Positions 32,651 through 42,506 of a stretch of 64,000 nt of DNA are shown piece after piece. The notes below the pieces were generated by a model that ran no database searches, was not told where the DNA came from, and worked only from the letters and a program-made list of their open reading frames with translations. Each line of letters opens with the position of its first letter. Position 1 is the first letter of the stretch. The translations under genes and the position numbers were made by a program. This stretch comes from Cristatella mucedo (taxonomy: Eukaryota > Bryozoa > Phylactolaemata > Cristatellidae), in assembly GCA_009760855.2 (NCBI GenBank), contig WPIO01000063.1, positions 2,319,501 through 2,383,500 of the forward strand, read 5' to 3'.

Positions 32651-35600
32651 ATCCTACTGTATCAAAGTGTGCTGTGGGCGTTTTACGATGCTGACCTTCA
32701 GATGCTGACCTTCAGCCTGTGAACTTCGGCCGTTTCTTTGCTGTCGGCTTAATTCGCTTCATAACAGTCGTCAAAAATGGCTCCCAATTGCAGCTCCGAT
32801 CCCCAATCCGCGCATGTTAAGATAGTAGCCATTATGCTTAAGAAATTCTGGCTATAACTAGAGCTACGCAGTGCATTTGTCTTTCATTTGTGCCCATTAC
32901 CCACAATATGATATTCCATAAATCTGAAAAATCGCTGCAAAAATCAACTTTCGATAGCTTTTTCATATTTATTAAATTTAAGTTGTATCACATGTAAATA
33001 TTTAAAAGATACTACTGAGTAGGTCTTATTTCTACGACAACAGTGAAACTGTCAGAAAAATATCATCCGAATGAGGAGAGTATTTTACTAGCTAAAAAAG
33101 TCTAATACTTAATACCTCTACTGTAAATAAATCAGCCAATTTTAGGTCTGAAGTAGTCCCGCTATCTTATTTGATGGATGAGAAGGACAAACGAATTTAT
33201 AGTGGCCGTTTATTCAGCGGATACTGGAGTTGGCGCCATGTGACCTATGACGTAAGAAGACGCCCTAGCCCACCAGAATGGCAAATCGCTCTATTTGAAA
33301 TGCTTGATCAATGACAGTAAATTAGAAACTGCTTCACGGCGCTTGAATGCCTCATTTTCGTAGAGGCTTTTGATTATAAACCTCTGCATATGGTCAACCC
33401 GTTGGCTTCTTCCTGTGAGTTGTGCCTCTGAGGCAATGAGCTTTTCCCCCGAATTTCCTTGTCCTCACGTTGCCAAAGTTCCTATTTAAAAAAAGGGCAA
33501 ACAAATTTGCTGCTCTGGGACCTCAATAATTCCCTTCGATAATCCTGCGACTTTAGTTTCATAGCTAAGCGGTATTTGCTCAAAGGCAGACCATCCTTGC
33601 AATTTCTGCCTTAAGAGAAAAGGCAGTGGCTGATTTAAATAACTCATGTATTTAGAGGCATAAGAGCGTTAACGACTATCACCAATGCTTGCGGTGGAAA
33701 AAAGGATCGACGATTGCCGGATTCGAACCCAGTACTGGGTCGTGAAGAGCAAGCACCTTGTCCCTTCGCTAAGTCTTTGCCCAGGCGTAGACTACGCAGC
33801 AACCTTCACGCGAATGAGTACCGTCATGATATATTTTGAATTTTACTTATGATATAGAACCAACCATCGTCAAAACAACAGTCACGTTTTTCAACTAAGC
33901 CTCGGCCGGGTCCATAGAGCTATTAATGTTAGAGTGAACATTAGCCTGTTAAGTATGGCTGCTGCTCATGTGTTCATTCCGATGCGCCTCATCAGTGCAG
34001 CACAAGTTGGTAATATGAGGCATTTCATATTGTCAGAACGTTTAGATTTATTTGAGCGTTATTTTTTCTAAGCTCAGCGAATCTAGGAAGTAGTAATTTC
34101 GCAGCAAGTGAGCGAAAGAATTTCAGAGGATGATCGGTCGATGCCCGTGCATCTTGAGTACCTTGCACATTTTGGGAGATGCTATACAGAAGGGCGTGCA
34201 TACACGGTATTATAGAATGACAATGCTCACACAGGTGTGTATGGCATTTCAAATTGATGTAGTATACGTATTAATGTAGTAAATATGTCTTGGCTACACG
34301 CTTTAAATAATTTGAAGGTCGATTGGTCGCACTCTTAAGTAAGATGACCAAATAAAATCGCCATAAGCAGCACTCACTTACTGAGCCGAGAAAACAGGGC
34401 ACGCCGACAGAGCGTCAGCAGTCAGCGTTAAAATGTCATTTTGAAACGAAAGTTATTGGAGCTATGAGCTCTCGAGCCCCTGTCTGTAAGTCCAAAACTA
34501 ACCCTTAAAGCGGTACTATCTGGTGTTACACCGCATGGCTACAAAATCGCACTGCGTGGATCAATCAAAGAGTCTCGCAGGCAGACCAGTATTATCTATA
34601 TCCAGCGACACAGATGAGCTTGGCTACGAAAGACGACAAGGAAAATCCCGCTGCTGAAATTCTGTAAGAAACGTGACTGGCTTGGCTGTGAAGACTTGCA
34701 TATGCGAGAAATCGGGCGAGAAAGGATGCTTTCATCTCTCACAAACTTTATTTTTATTATTGGAGGCTGAATCGTTCCACACGTTCCAGCTTTAGTTTTT
34801 CTGCTGCTGCACTGAATAGATTTTAGGCTTTGCTTATCATAGAACTGTAATTATGTATAACATGGAACGCGGCAGTTTTACGAGATAGATTTTGAAGGAC
34901 TAGCTCGCTGTTTGTGAGGCAATATTGCTAACTGAAATCTATTTCAGCGACTACAGCGTCACGCTTCGTTTTTCATACAGTGGCAAAGAATTTGGTAGAT
35001 GCAGTACAGTAGGGAAAGGAACAATTTGATCTGCCATAGCTGCAATGATGCACACTTTTGGTGGGAGCTTTAATTTTTCAAAAGATTACTTGGACCTCGG
35101 TCTATGAAACCTTCAAAGACCTTCACTTAGTCTATCCAATCAATTGCTATAAATCCTGAAAGTTCATTTGCCAGTGGTCTTACTTGCAGTACTTCTGACA
35201 GATTTTGAAAAGTACACAAGCATAAACTTGGCTATCTCACGCTTTGCAAGCAATCATAAGCATGAACGCCTATAATAAGGTGAAAGTTATTTATGTAGCA
35301 CTAGGAAAGTAGCAGTTATTTAGAAGCAAATGGGCAGAGGTGAGTTTGCAAAAACAGAGGAGATAAGACACCCGGACAATTTGAAAATTTGGTCGACCTT
35401 TAGCATCAAAGTGTCGTGAAGCGCCGTCGGAATTAAGATGATAGTGGAAAATGAAGAACGGTGACTAAAATACTTATCGATTTAGACCTGCACAAGGAAA
35501 ATTCTTTGTGCGCCATCTTAATGTCAATCTTTGTCATTAGGAAGGAGCTATTATTCATGTGTAACTAGACAGCTCTCAGGAACACAGAAATTTCTCTAGC

Positions 35601-36424
35601 AGCAAACAACCACGCCCTACCGAAATCAGAACACCTTGTTGCTTTTTAAAAAATATTTGCATGAGCAAAGCTGTGAAGAGTTGGGAAACAGTGCAAAGCG
35701 TTGGGATCAAGTTCGTAGATTCTTATCGCGCTTTCCATGTCCAAGCGGATTTTGCTGCATGAATCTGTGTAGTAGCTAACAGCACACCTCTCATCAAACA
35801 CAGCGAAAATTAGGATTATGCCTGAACTAGAAAATATTGCAGAGAATAAGTTTCAAAATTAAATGTCGTAGCAGTAAAAAATATTCCAGAATAGAGCTCG
35901 GATAGGCACTATGAACATTGTCAGCATTCAAGTGCGAAAATTGATGAATTTGTATCTACCCGCTATTACGAAAATGGCACTTGTCACTAAAGACATGTAA
36001 ACCTAAAGAACGAGCAGCTAACATCTTACGTACATCAAGAGGAACCCAGAGGCAGAATGCAGAGACTGATGCCGCAGCAACTTAAACACTTGCAGATACG
36101 GTGGAGCCAACTAGCAAGCGGCAAAAAAAATTAGTTTTGATCTGCATCAATCATTAGACCGAACCGTCGCTGCAATTTCAGTTGCTCGAGTGCACGGTCG
36201 GAATCAGTGCACTTGAATGTAGATCGTCAGAACAATTTAATGACTAGCTGCACACTAATTCAATTACACCTGTTTATGGTTCTTTTTTGGAAATAAATGA
36301 TCCGCATCGTTAGCAACGAAATACTGGTAATATCGTCCTATAAACGACCAGGCCTATTATCTCAATTTTTTTTAATGCAGCCAAGTAAACTTATTTGGAA
36401 TTCTTACTTTTGAAAAACAGTCGT
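32651..36424. other. AT-rich region without genes
   Basis: Apart from the SINE-B at 33650-33785, I see no coding exon, RNA gene or repeat shared with the window. The longest frame (minus, 34252-34025) has no recognisable features. Confidence 0.5.
33650..33785 (-). mobile_element. SINE-B, tRNA-derived
   Basis: The minus strand shows 'caaggtgcttgctcttcacga', then cccagtactgggttcgaatccgg (B-box-like ggttcgaatcc) and the conserved block 'caccgcaagcattggtgatag'. It ends in a short AT-rich stretch. Confidence 0.75.
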
Positions 36425-36870
36425 AAGTGCCAACTGATACGGTGTCGTTTATGCATAGAGCCAGCTTACCTTCGGCTACACGCACAGTGCCCATAGCTGG
36501 CTGTTAAACCTGGTCTCCATCGTCCCTTCACATTTACATTGAATACAAATATTCTGATATACCGTTTTAGCATAGGGTTTAGTATTCTGGTTTGAGTTTT
36601 AGGGACTGTAAGTTTTAGAGTACATGGTTTAAGGTCTACCGGCTTAATGTTGTACCTTTTTAGACTTCAAGTTTTAAGGGTGTACAGTTAAGGTTAAGGG
36701 AGAAATTCTAAGCCGAAAAGATATCTCGTTTAATCAAACGCGTTTATTTATCGTAAATATAAACGGATGCTGGTGACCACGTTTAACTGTCTGCAATGGG
36801 CACAGTGCCCATAGCAGGCAGCAAGTTGACTCTATGTATAAACGACGCCCTATTGGCTGTAAAGGCAGGC
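36425..36870. mobile_element. MITE-like element with about 80-base inverted ends
   Basis: Bases 36425-36510 are matched in reverse complement by 36780-36870 (tcgtttatgcatagagcc... against ...gactctatgtataaacga). The right arm contains a perfect small palindrome, atgggcacagtgcccat (36796-36812). The middle has degenerate gttttaggg-like words. No coding capacity. It lies less than 500 bases upstream of ORC3. Confidence 0.6.
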
Positions 36871-37148
36871 GCTCCGCCCTTTACCACTATTTCATGCTCA
36901 GAGGTTACTAGGTTTGGGAACATTTTTTTACAGCAGTTGAGTTCGAGTGAAGAATTGCAATTTACCTGCAAATCTTACAGCCTGCCTCCCTCGACGGCTA
37001 CAGTCGGTTCCAGTCCTGAAACTATATGGGGGGGAATGGTGGCTATTTTTGGATATGTACGGCTTGGGGTGCGCTCGTTGACCTTATTCTGCTGCAGCTC
37101 GCTCAAGGCCGACCAAAGAGACCTTGACAATGTCTATGGGCCGCCGGC

Positions 37149-37160
37149 AAAATGGCCGCG
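37149..37160 (+). promoter_or_regulatory. Possible YY1-type core-promoter motif upstream of ORC3
   Basis: The word aaaatggccgcg resembles the YY1 site (AANATGGCGGC) often found just downstream of animal transcription starts. It stands about 170 bases before the ORC3 start codon in a locally GC-rich stretch. Inference only. Confidence 0.35.
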
Positions 37161-37329
37161 CCTCTGGCGGATCATTGGTTATTCGTTGGTGACTCCCGCC
37201 TACTTCCGGTTCTTGCTTCCGGAAGGAGTCTTATCACGTTGCTTCGGCGGGAAGTCTCATTCAGTCCTCAAGTCTTCTCGGTAACTCGTCCTGTTTCCAT
37301 CCGTTCGCGGCCGCGATCAGCATCGCAGT

Positions 37330-39378
37330 ATGACCGCGTGCGACTCTTTATCCAAGGGGGCGTTTGCCTTTAATGGCCGGAAGAGGAAACTGGATGTCGG
37401 CGATTACCTCGTCGGCAGCGAGGGCTCGCGCTACGCCCAAGCTCAACAGGTATGGCTGAGATGTAGTTCTGTTATCCAGGAGATTCAGGACGCCTCATAC
37501 GCGTCGGTCTTTGACGACATTTGCTCGCACATCACGAGCTCTTACGCACTCTGCGAGGATCCGAGCTACCGCCGCTTTCAAAGCGTTCTCGGTCAGTTGC
37601 CGGCCGTCGCACTGGTCGGCGGAGCGAGCGTGCCGGACCATGCGTACATGTTTGCTCGTCTGGCCGACGTCGTTCGGCTTAGAGCGTCCTGCCGCGTTGC
37701 TACGTTAAGATCTAAAGATTGTGGCTCGCTCAGATCTCTAATGAACTCGGTCATAGTTCAGCTCGCGACTGCCGTTAGCGAACAGGAAGCCGACGGTCCT
37801 ACTCAGATCAAAGCGGCGCAGTGCACCGTGTCGTGCCTCGAGTCTTGGCATAAACGAGTTGCCGGCGGCTGCCGCCAAGACTCTGCCGCGCGACCGCTTG
37901 TGATTGTCTTCGAAGATTTCGAGTCGTTCGAAAACGAGGTGCTCCAGGATTTTATTTCCACGTGCGGTTACCGTATGAAAGAGCTGCCGACGGTTCTAAT
38001 ATTCGGACTAGCTACGGATGTGACGGCCTTGCATCGCTTGCTGCCCAACAGCGTTACGTCCATGCTCACCGTGCAGAAGTTTCAAGCCGTGTCGTCTAGC
38101 GACACCCTTTCCAAGCTGCTGGAACTGGTTCTTCTGAGAGCCGATGCACCTTTTAAGCTCGGAAGCAAGGTTTACGAACTGCTGCTCGATGTGTTTTTGT
38201 ATCACGATTTCTCGATATCGAGCTTCGCGCGCTGCTTTCGGTTCTGCGTCCTGGACCATTTCCTGGCTAGCAGCAGTAGCTGCCTGTGCTGCGACCCGGA
38301 CGAGACCGCAGCCGCTGTCAGATCGCTAGGTCAGCAGCAGCTCGACGAGCTGCTCGCGTTGCCGTCGGTGAGAGCCTTCGTCGAGAGTAAACCGGACGGC
38401 GAGAAAGTGCAGCTGCTCAAGGACGCCGGGTCTGCCAAGAAAGTCATCGAGCAGCTCGCCAAGGACATGCACGACTATCACCGGCGCTTTTTCGTGCTGC
38501 TGCGAATCCTTCGCTCTCTGACCTCGGAGCTGCCTGGCTGCCCGCTAGGCAGGCACCTCCGAGAGCTCTACCTGCTGTCGCTGACCGGCGTGACCTCGTC
38601 GGACGGATACAAGCTGTCTCTGGGGCTGTTGAAGAACCTGTGCAAGGACGAGCTCGTGTCGCATCTGACTCGCTGTATCGGACTCGTGGCCAACGATGCT
38701 GAGGCCTTCGATCCGATCTCCCTTTCGCTGCACACCCAGCTGGCTGGCTACGTGGACAGGCTGCACAACGTCGGCCGACCTGGATCTGAAGAGTGTAGTG
38801 TCAGCGTAGTTCTCGAACCCTTGCCAAAGAAACTGGACATGTACACTCTTCGCAAGACGCTCCTAGAGCAAAGGCCGAATAAAGCATCTCATTTTGAGAA
38901 GCTTCGGGCCGAGATATTTGAATTCTTGGATGCAGCATTTCGGGATGGGCTGAAGCCATACTCTTCACGTCCTCTGCACGAGGTTTATTACTACAGCAGC
39001 GTTGCGTCTGTTCGCCAGCACTGCAATGCGTCTCCAAGGATGGCGATTCAGTCAGCTCTGGCAAAGCCGTTTTACTACCTGGAAAACGAGTCGTGCAACG
39101 TTGGCGTGGACAGCATAGTCCCGTCACTTCCGGACAGTTGCATAGCATACAAATTGCACTTGCAATGTGGCCGGCTGATTAACCTGCATGACTGGATGCT
39201 AGCATTTGCCGCCGTGTGTGATGATCAAGGTAGCCGCAGTGATCGCAAGCAAGCGGTTAGCTCTGTAACTCAGGCGCGGTTTGTTCGTGCCGTCTCAGAA
39301 CTTCAATTTCTGGGTTTTATTAAGCCCACAAAATCGAAGACCGATCATGTGACGCGACTCACTTGGGGCAGCTGGTAG
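37330..39378 (+). CDS. ORC3: Origin recognition complex subunit 3 (single exon)
   Basis: The 682-residue protein matches animal ORC3 along its whole length (human is about 711). ORC3 is an AAA+-related subunit without its own ATPase that sits beside ORC2 in the hexamer that marks replication origins and loads MCM in the nucleus. The N-terminus SLSKGAFAFNGRKRKL fits the family's conserved start, which fixes the ATG. The AAA-like part includes LVIVFEDFESF, VLQDFIS and VLIFGLATDVTALHRLLP (residues about 190-240). The insertion and winged-helix parts follow: FLYHDFSISSF, 'CPLGRHLRELY', RPLHEVYYYSS near 550 and SCIAYKLHLQCGRLINL. The C-terminus FLGFIKPTKSKTDHVTRLTW is almost unchanged from other animals. 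There are no introns and no frame damage. No Walker A motif is seen, as usual for ORC3. It lies convergent with MRE11. Confidence 0.97.
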   Translation: MTACDSLSKGAFAFNGRKRKLDVGDYLVGSEGSRYAQAQQVWLRCSSVIQEIQDASYASVFDDICSHITSSYALCEDPSYRRFQSVLGQLPAVALVGGASVPDHAYMFARLADVVRLRASCRVATLRSKDCGSLRSLMNSVIVQLATAVSEQEADGPTQIKAAQCTVSCLESWHKRVAGGCRQDSAARPLVIVFEDFESFENEVLQDFISTCGYRMKELPTVLIFGLATDVTALHRLLPNSVTSMLTVQKFQAVSSSDTLSKLLELVLLRADAPFKLGSKVYELLLDVFLYHDFSISSFARCFRFCVLDHFLASSSSCLCCDPDETAAAVRSLGQQQLDELLALPSVRAFVESKPDGEKVQLLKDAGSAKKVIEQLAKDMHDYHRRFFVLLRILRSLTSELPGCPLGRHLRELYLLSLTGVTSSDGYKLSLGLLKNLCKDELVSHLTRCIGLVANDAEAFDPISLSLHTQLAGYVDRLHNVGRPGSEECSVSVVLEPLPKKLDMYTLRKTLLEQRPNKASHFEKLRAEIFEFLDAAFRDGLKPYSSRPLHEVYYYSSVASVRQHCNASPRMAIQSALAKPFYYLENESCNVGVDSIVPSLPDSCIAYKLHLQCGRLINLHDWMLAFAAVCDDQGSRSDRKQAVSSVTQARFVRAVSELQFLGFIKPTKSKTDHVTRLTWGSW

Positions 39379-39559
39379 CTGCTGTGTAAAGCAAAGTAAT
39401 CAAATTATTCAGCTTCATATGTTATCTTTTACTTGTCCTGTCTGTTCATGTTGATTTTGCTACAGTGTCTAATGCCATGAGCTGATTGTCAATGACTGGT
39501 GCAAGGTCAACCTCTTAGCCCAAGTTTGTTAAGCGGTATACCAAGTTTTCCCCCTGGGT

Positions 39560-39685
39560 CATGGCTGTGGAGTAAGGTGGTGGCTCTTCACTATCCAGGT
39601 CGTGGTTTCGAGTCCTGCAGTAAGTGATGATTTATTGGCCACTGAAAGAGTTATTGATAGCCGTCAAGGCTCCTGTGCTGTTATG
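39560..39685 (+). mobile_element. SINE-B, diverged copy
   Basis: Contains ccaggtcgtggtttcgagtcc (B-box-like) and then ttattggccactgaaagag...tgatagccgtcaaggctcc, the conserved middle of SINE-B. It lies shortly after the ORC3 stop and may fall within its 3' UTR. Confidence 0.6.
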
Positions 39686-39989
39686 TATATGAGGCTGATA
39701 AATCAGCTCTCTCATAAAAAGACTACAGCTTACAAGAACCGAGGTTGCTGTCAGCAAGCCGAGGTTAGCACATAAATAGCAGCACATGTCACCTAGTGGG
39801 TGAAAGGTTTGGCCTCCTTCAACTCCCAAGTTTTGAGGTCTCGTTAACATGCATAGTAGACAACAGATTTCAAAGACAGCCAGTTCCTTGCACTTTAGTG
39901 GGGGCTGGGTACAGCTCCCACTAAAGGTTTCTAAGGACTGCAGCAATGGTCCTTTGAAGTTCTTCTAAGCAATCCTGCTTCCTTTGCAG

Positions 39990-40655
39990 CAATGACGCAC
40001 GGTGACGTCTCGACTGTAACTCACTGCTTGCCTACCTGCCTGTGCAATCGCATGCTTACAGGTGGTGCTAAACTCTGTCTGCAGCCAGATTTGTCTTTCG
40101 TGAGCGTCTCAGTTGCCACATCACACCACTTGTAGCTGACCTGCACTGGCTCCCAGCCTAGAAACGCATTGATTTCAAGGTTCTGTCACTCACTTTCAGG
40201 TCCCTTCATTCTTTGGCTCTAGCCTACCTCTCAGATCTACTCACACGCCAGGCAAAATTTTGCACCACCTGCTTTTCTGAGTCAAAACGTTTAGACATAC
40301 CTCTTACGAACCTCAAATCATTGCCTAAGCTCGAATGCTCTGAACTCACTTCCGACTAACGTCACGACATCCCCTGACAAGGCGACATTTAAAAAGAAGC
40401 TTAAAACCCAGCTGTTAATGACAGCATTTATTGGATCCTCATGATTTGTTCTTTGTGTGCTTATACTTGCAACAGTGTGCCTGCTGCTACTAACCATGTT
40501 TATCGGGGTGACAGTGTGCATGTCAAATCTTACGTTATACTTGTTGACATTTCGCAAGTTACCACTAATCAATTGGTCGTGCTTGCTTTACAGCATCTGT
40601 AACGTGCCTATAAAGCGATTCAGCTCCCTAAGGGCAGGCGCCGTACAAATGAAGT
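39990..40655 (+). mobile_element. LINE-alpha, old 5'-truncated copy
   Basis: Degraded RT C-terminus (words resembling CNSLLTGLP, then 'ctgacctgcactggctccc' and 'ttggctctagcctacc'), followed by the decayed 3' UTR and tail to about 40655. Many frame breaks. Confidence 0.75.
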
Positions 40656-41260
40656 ATTTTTAAAGAACTTGACTGGTAACCAGGAACAGGTTTATAATAT
40701 TTGTTATGGTGGGCGGCAGCGGGTCTGTGCACTTTCACCGCATAACGGCTTTGTTGGGACATAATCTGAATAAGTATTTGTCTTTTTAGCGTGACTAACA
40801 AGTTTAGCGACAGGTTCAGTAGAGGCAGGTTTGAAGGAGGTTAGACATCAGTAGGCCGCAGAAAGCTTGCTATTTCTCAGGGAAGGCGAGCTGGGTGTAG
40901 CTCAGGTAACGCCTCAGATTGCCCAAGCTATCGGGCTTTTAATCTGCTCTTTGATTAGATTTCTGTACTAATTCTTCAAAAATTCATCTTTCCTTGATCT
41001 CAGCCACCGCGGTCTCTTTTGGATGCTGCGTTAGCCGGACAGTGTGACCCACCGAATGTGTGAAGTCTTCTCATGATTGCAACTGCATTGTAGCAATGAC
41101 AGCAATTTTTCATGAATTTGTAGACCGATAGAGCAAGTTACATGAATCCACATCTGATAGCCAGCACCGTGCTACTGGCTCCTTTCTCCTATGAGCTACA
41201 CTATCCATCATACAGGATACTTGGTCCCATTTTTACTAAAATGTTTGCTTATGCCTATGA
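40656..41260. other. no recognisable feature
   Basis: No coding exon or repeat recognised between two LINE fragments. Confidence 0.45.
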
Positions 41261-41335
41261 GCTGTAATAATTATAATAATAATTCACTTGATAAAGCACC
41301 CTCAGAGAACTTAATCTCTCTCTCTAGGCGCTTTG
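41261..41335 (-). mobile_element. LINE-alpha 3' tail, interrupted by a SINE
   Basis: On the plus strand it reads aataataattcacttgataaagcaccctc and then agagaacttaatctctctc, the complement of the LINE-alpha tail. It stops where SINE-B begins. Confidence 0.7.
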
Positions 41336-41482
41336 GCACACTAGGTAAGGCGGTTGCTTTCGTTACCTCGGTCCGAGGTCGTGGGTTCGATTCCTACGGT
41401 GGGCGATCCTTTATCGACACTGCAAATGGTGGCGATAGCCGTAAAGTCTCTCCTGTCGCTATACAAAAAGAGGCTGTTTAAG
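41336..41482 (+). mobile_element. SINE-B, best-preserved copy
   Basis: tRNA-like head (cactaggtaaggcggttgc), then ggtcgtgggttcgattcctac, a near-perfect B box. The family-specific middle (gatcctttatcgacactgca, ggtggcgatagccgtaaag) and the end cgctatacaaaaagaggctg follow. It is not a functional tRNA, because the acceptor stem and anticodon arm do not close. Confidence 0.82.
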
Positions 41483-41869
41483 CATCTAGAATTTTTTTAT
41501 AGTATTCATTAATGAGGGGCATGCATATGCCCGGTGAAGAGAAACAAAGCAGTGGCTGGAACTATGAGAATGTTGTCGAGGACGAATGTATTCTTATGAA
41601 GCTGCTTTCAATCTCACGTGCCAGCACTGAGCATCTATTTCTAAGTGTGCCAAGCTACTTCGATAGAATCTCGAGCTCACCCGACAATGCGGGTGACACG
41701 AATCCTACAGTGAACGAGCCCTTATTGCCATTGCAATCGGGAGTGACAGCTTTTAGGGCTCTACTGCCGATAAACGAAAAGAGGGTGCTAAATCAGCAAG
41801 TATTCTTTTAACCGAGCCTTCCATGGTGAGGGCTGCACCTTATCCAAGCAGCAACGACCGACGACAGCT
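41483..41869. other. short unrecognised open frame region
   Basis: A plus-strand frame of 99 residues (41512-41811) has no family features. No other feature is seen. Confidence 0.35.
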
Positions 41870-41995
41870 CGCTCTTGTTAATGCATGTCGCCTGTGCTTT
41901 TGCATATACCGTGCCAGGCGTCACAAACCACATTGACATGCTTTCGTCACAGTATAAGTACAGTGCCTAGACAAAGATTTAGTTACAAGGGCTTA
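41870..41995 (+). mobile_element. LINE-alpha 3' UTR fragment
   Basis: Resembles the end of the family: an 'aaccacattgacatgcttt' block, then 'agtgcctagacaaagatttagtt'. It is diverged. Confidence 0.5.
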
Positions 41996-42049
41996 CGTTC
42001 ACTTTAGCAAACCTGTTCATGCCTGCTCAAACACCGGCAATGGTTAGGC

Positions 42050-42185
42050 TATACAATTGATGTGTTGAGCGTCTCTAAGAGAACTAGATCTAAATCCAGG
42101 CGCTTGCCACCGGGCTCGAGCCCACGACCTTGGTGGTCACAGGCGAGCACCTTACCCCCTGCGTCAAACCAGTTTTGCAGGAGTG
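42050..42185 (-). mobile_element. SINE-A, diverged copy
   Basis: The minus strand shows actggtttgacgcagggggt, aaggtcgtgggctcgagcccgg and then the LINE-like tail (agatctagttctcttagag). It lies 3' of MRE11. Confidence 0.7.
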
Positions 42186-42506
42186 CCAACAAGCGACCAT
42201 AAAATGACGTCTTGCGGCACATACAGCTCTTTCACAAAGATCGCACACGACTGGCGAAAGCGACTCGGAAGCATGGCACACACGCTGGAACTTTACGAAT
42301 CGTGTGCTTGAAGCCGGTTTCGCTTTCGGAGCAACGAAAGCTAGCCGGTCAGGAGCTTTAAACTAGGAGCATTCGCCACCTTCGAGCACTCCCGACTGCC
42401 AAGCGTCGCTGCGACATCTTCACTCGCTCGCGTCCCCTGCCGTCCGCCGACTTCGGCTTTGCTCGCTCTGCGATTCGCTCGCCTCGAGAAGGAGAGGGCA
42501 GGACAC

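Noticed and set aside
36796-37284. 162-codon frame upstream of ORC3
   Set aside because: Its start lies in the arm of the MITE and it has no recognisable domain; it overlaps the likely ORC3 promoter.
41336-41420. Possible functional tRNA gene
   Set aside because: The B box is good but acceptor and anticodon stems do not pair, and the sequence continues into a SINE body present in six copies.
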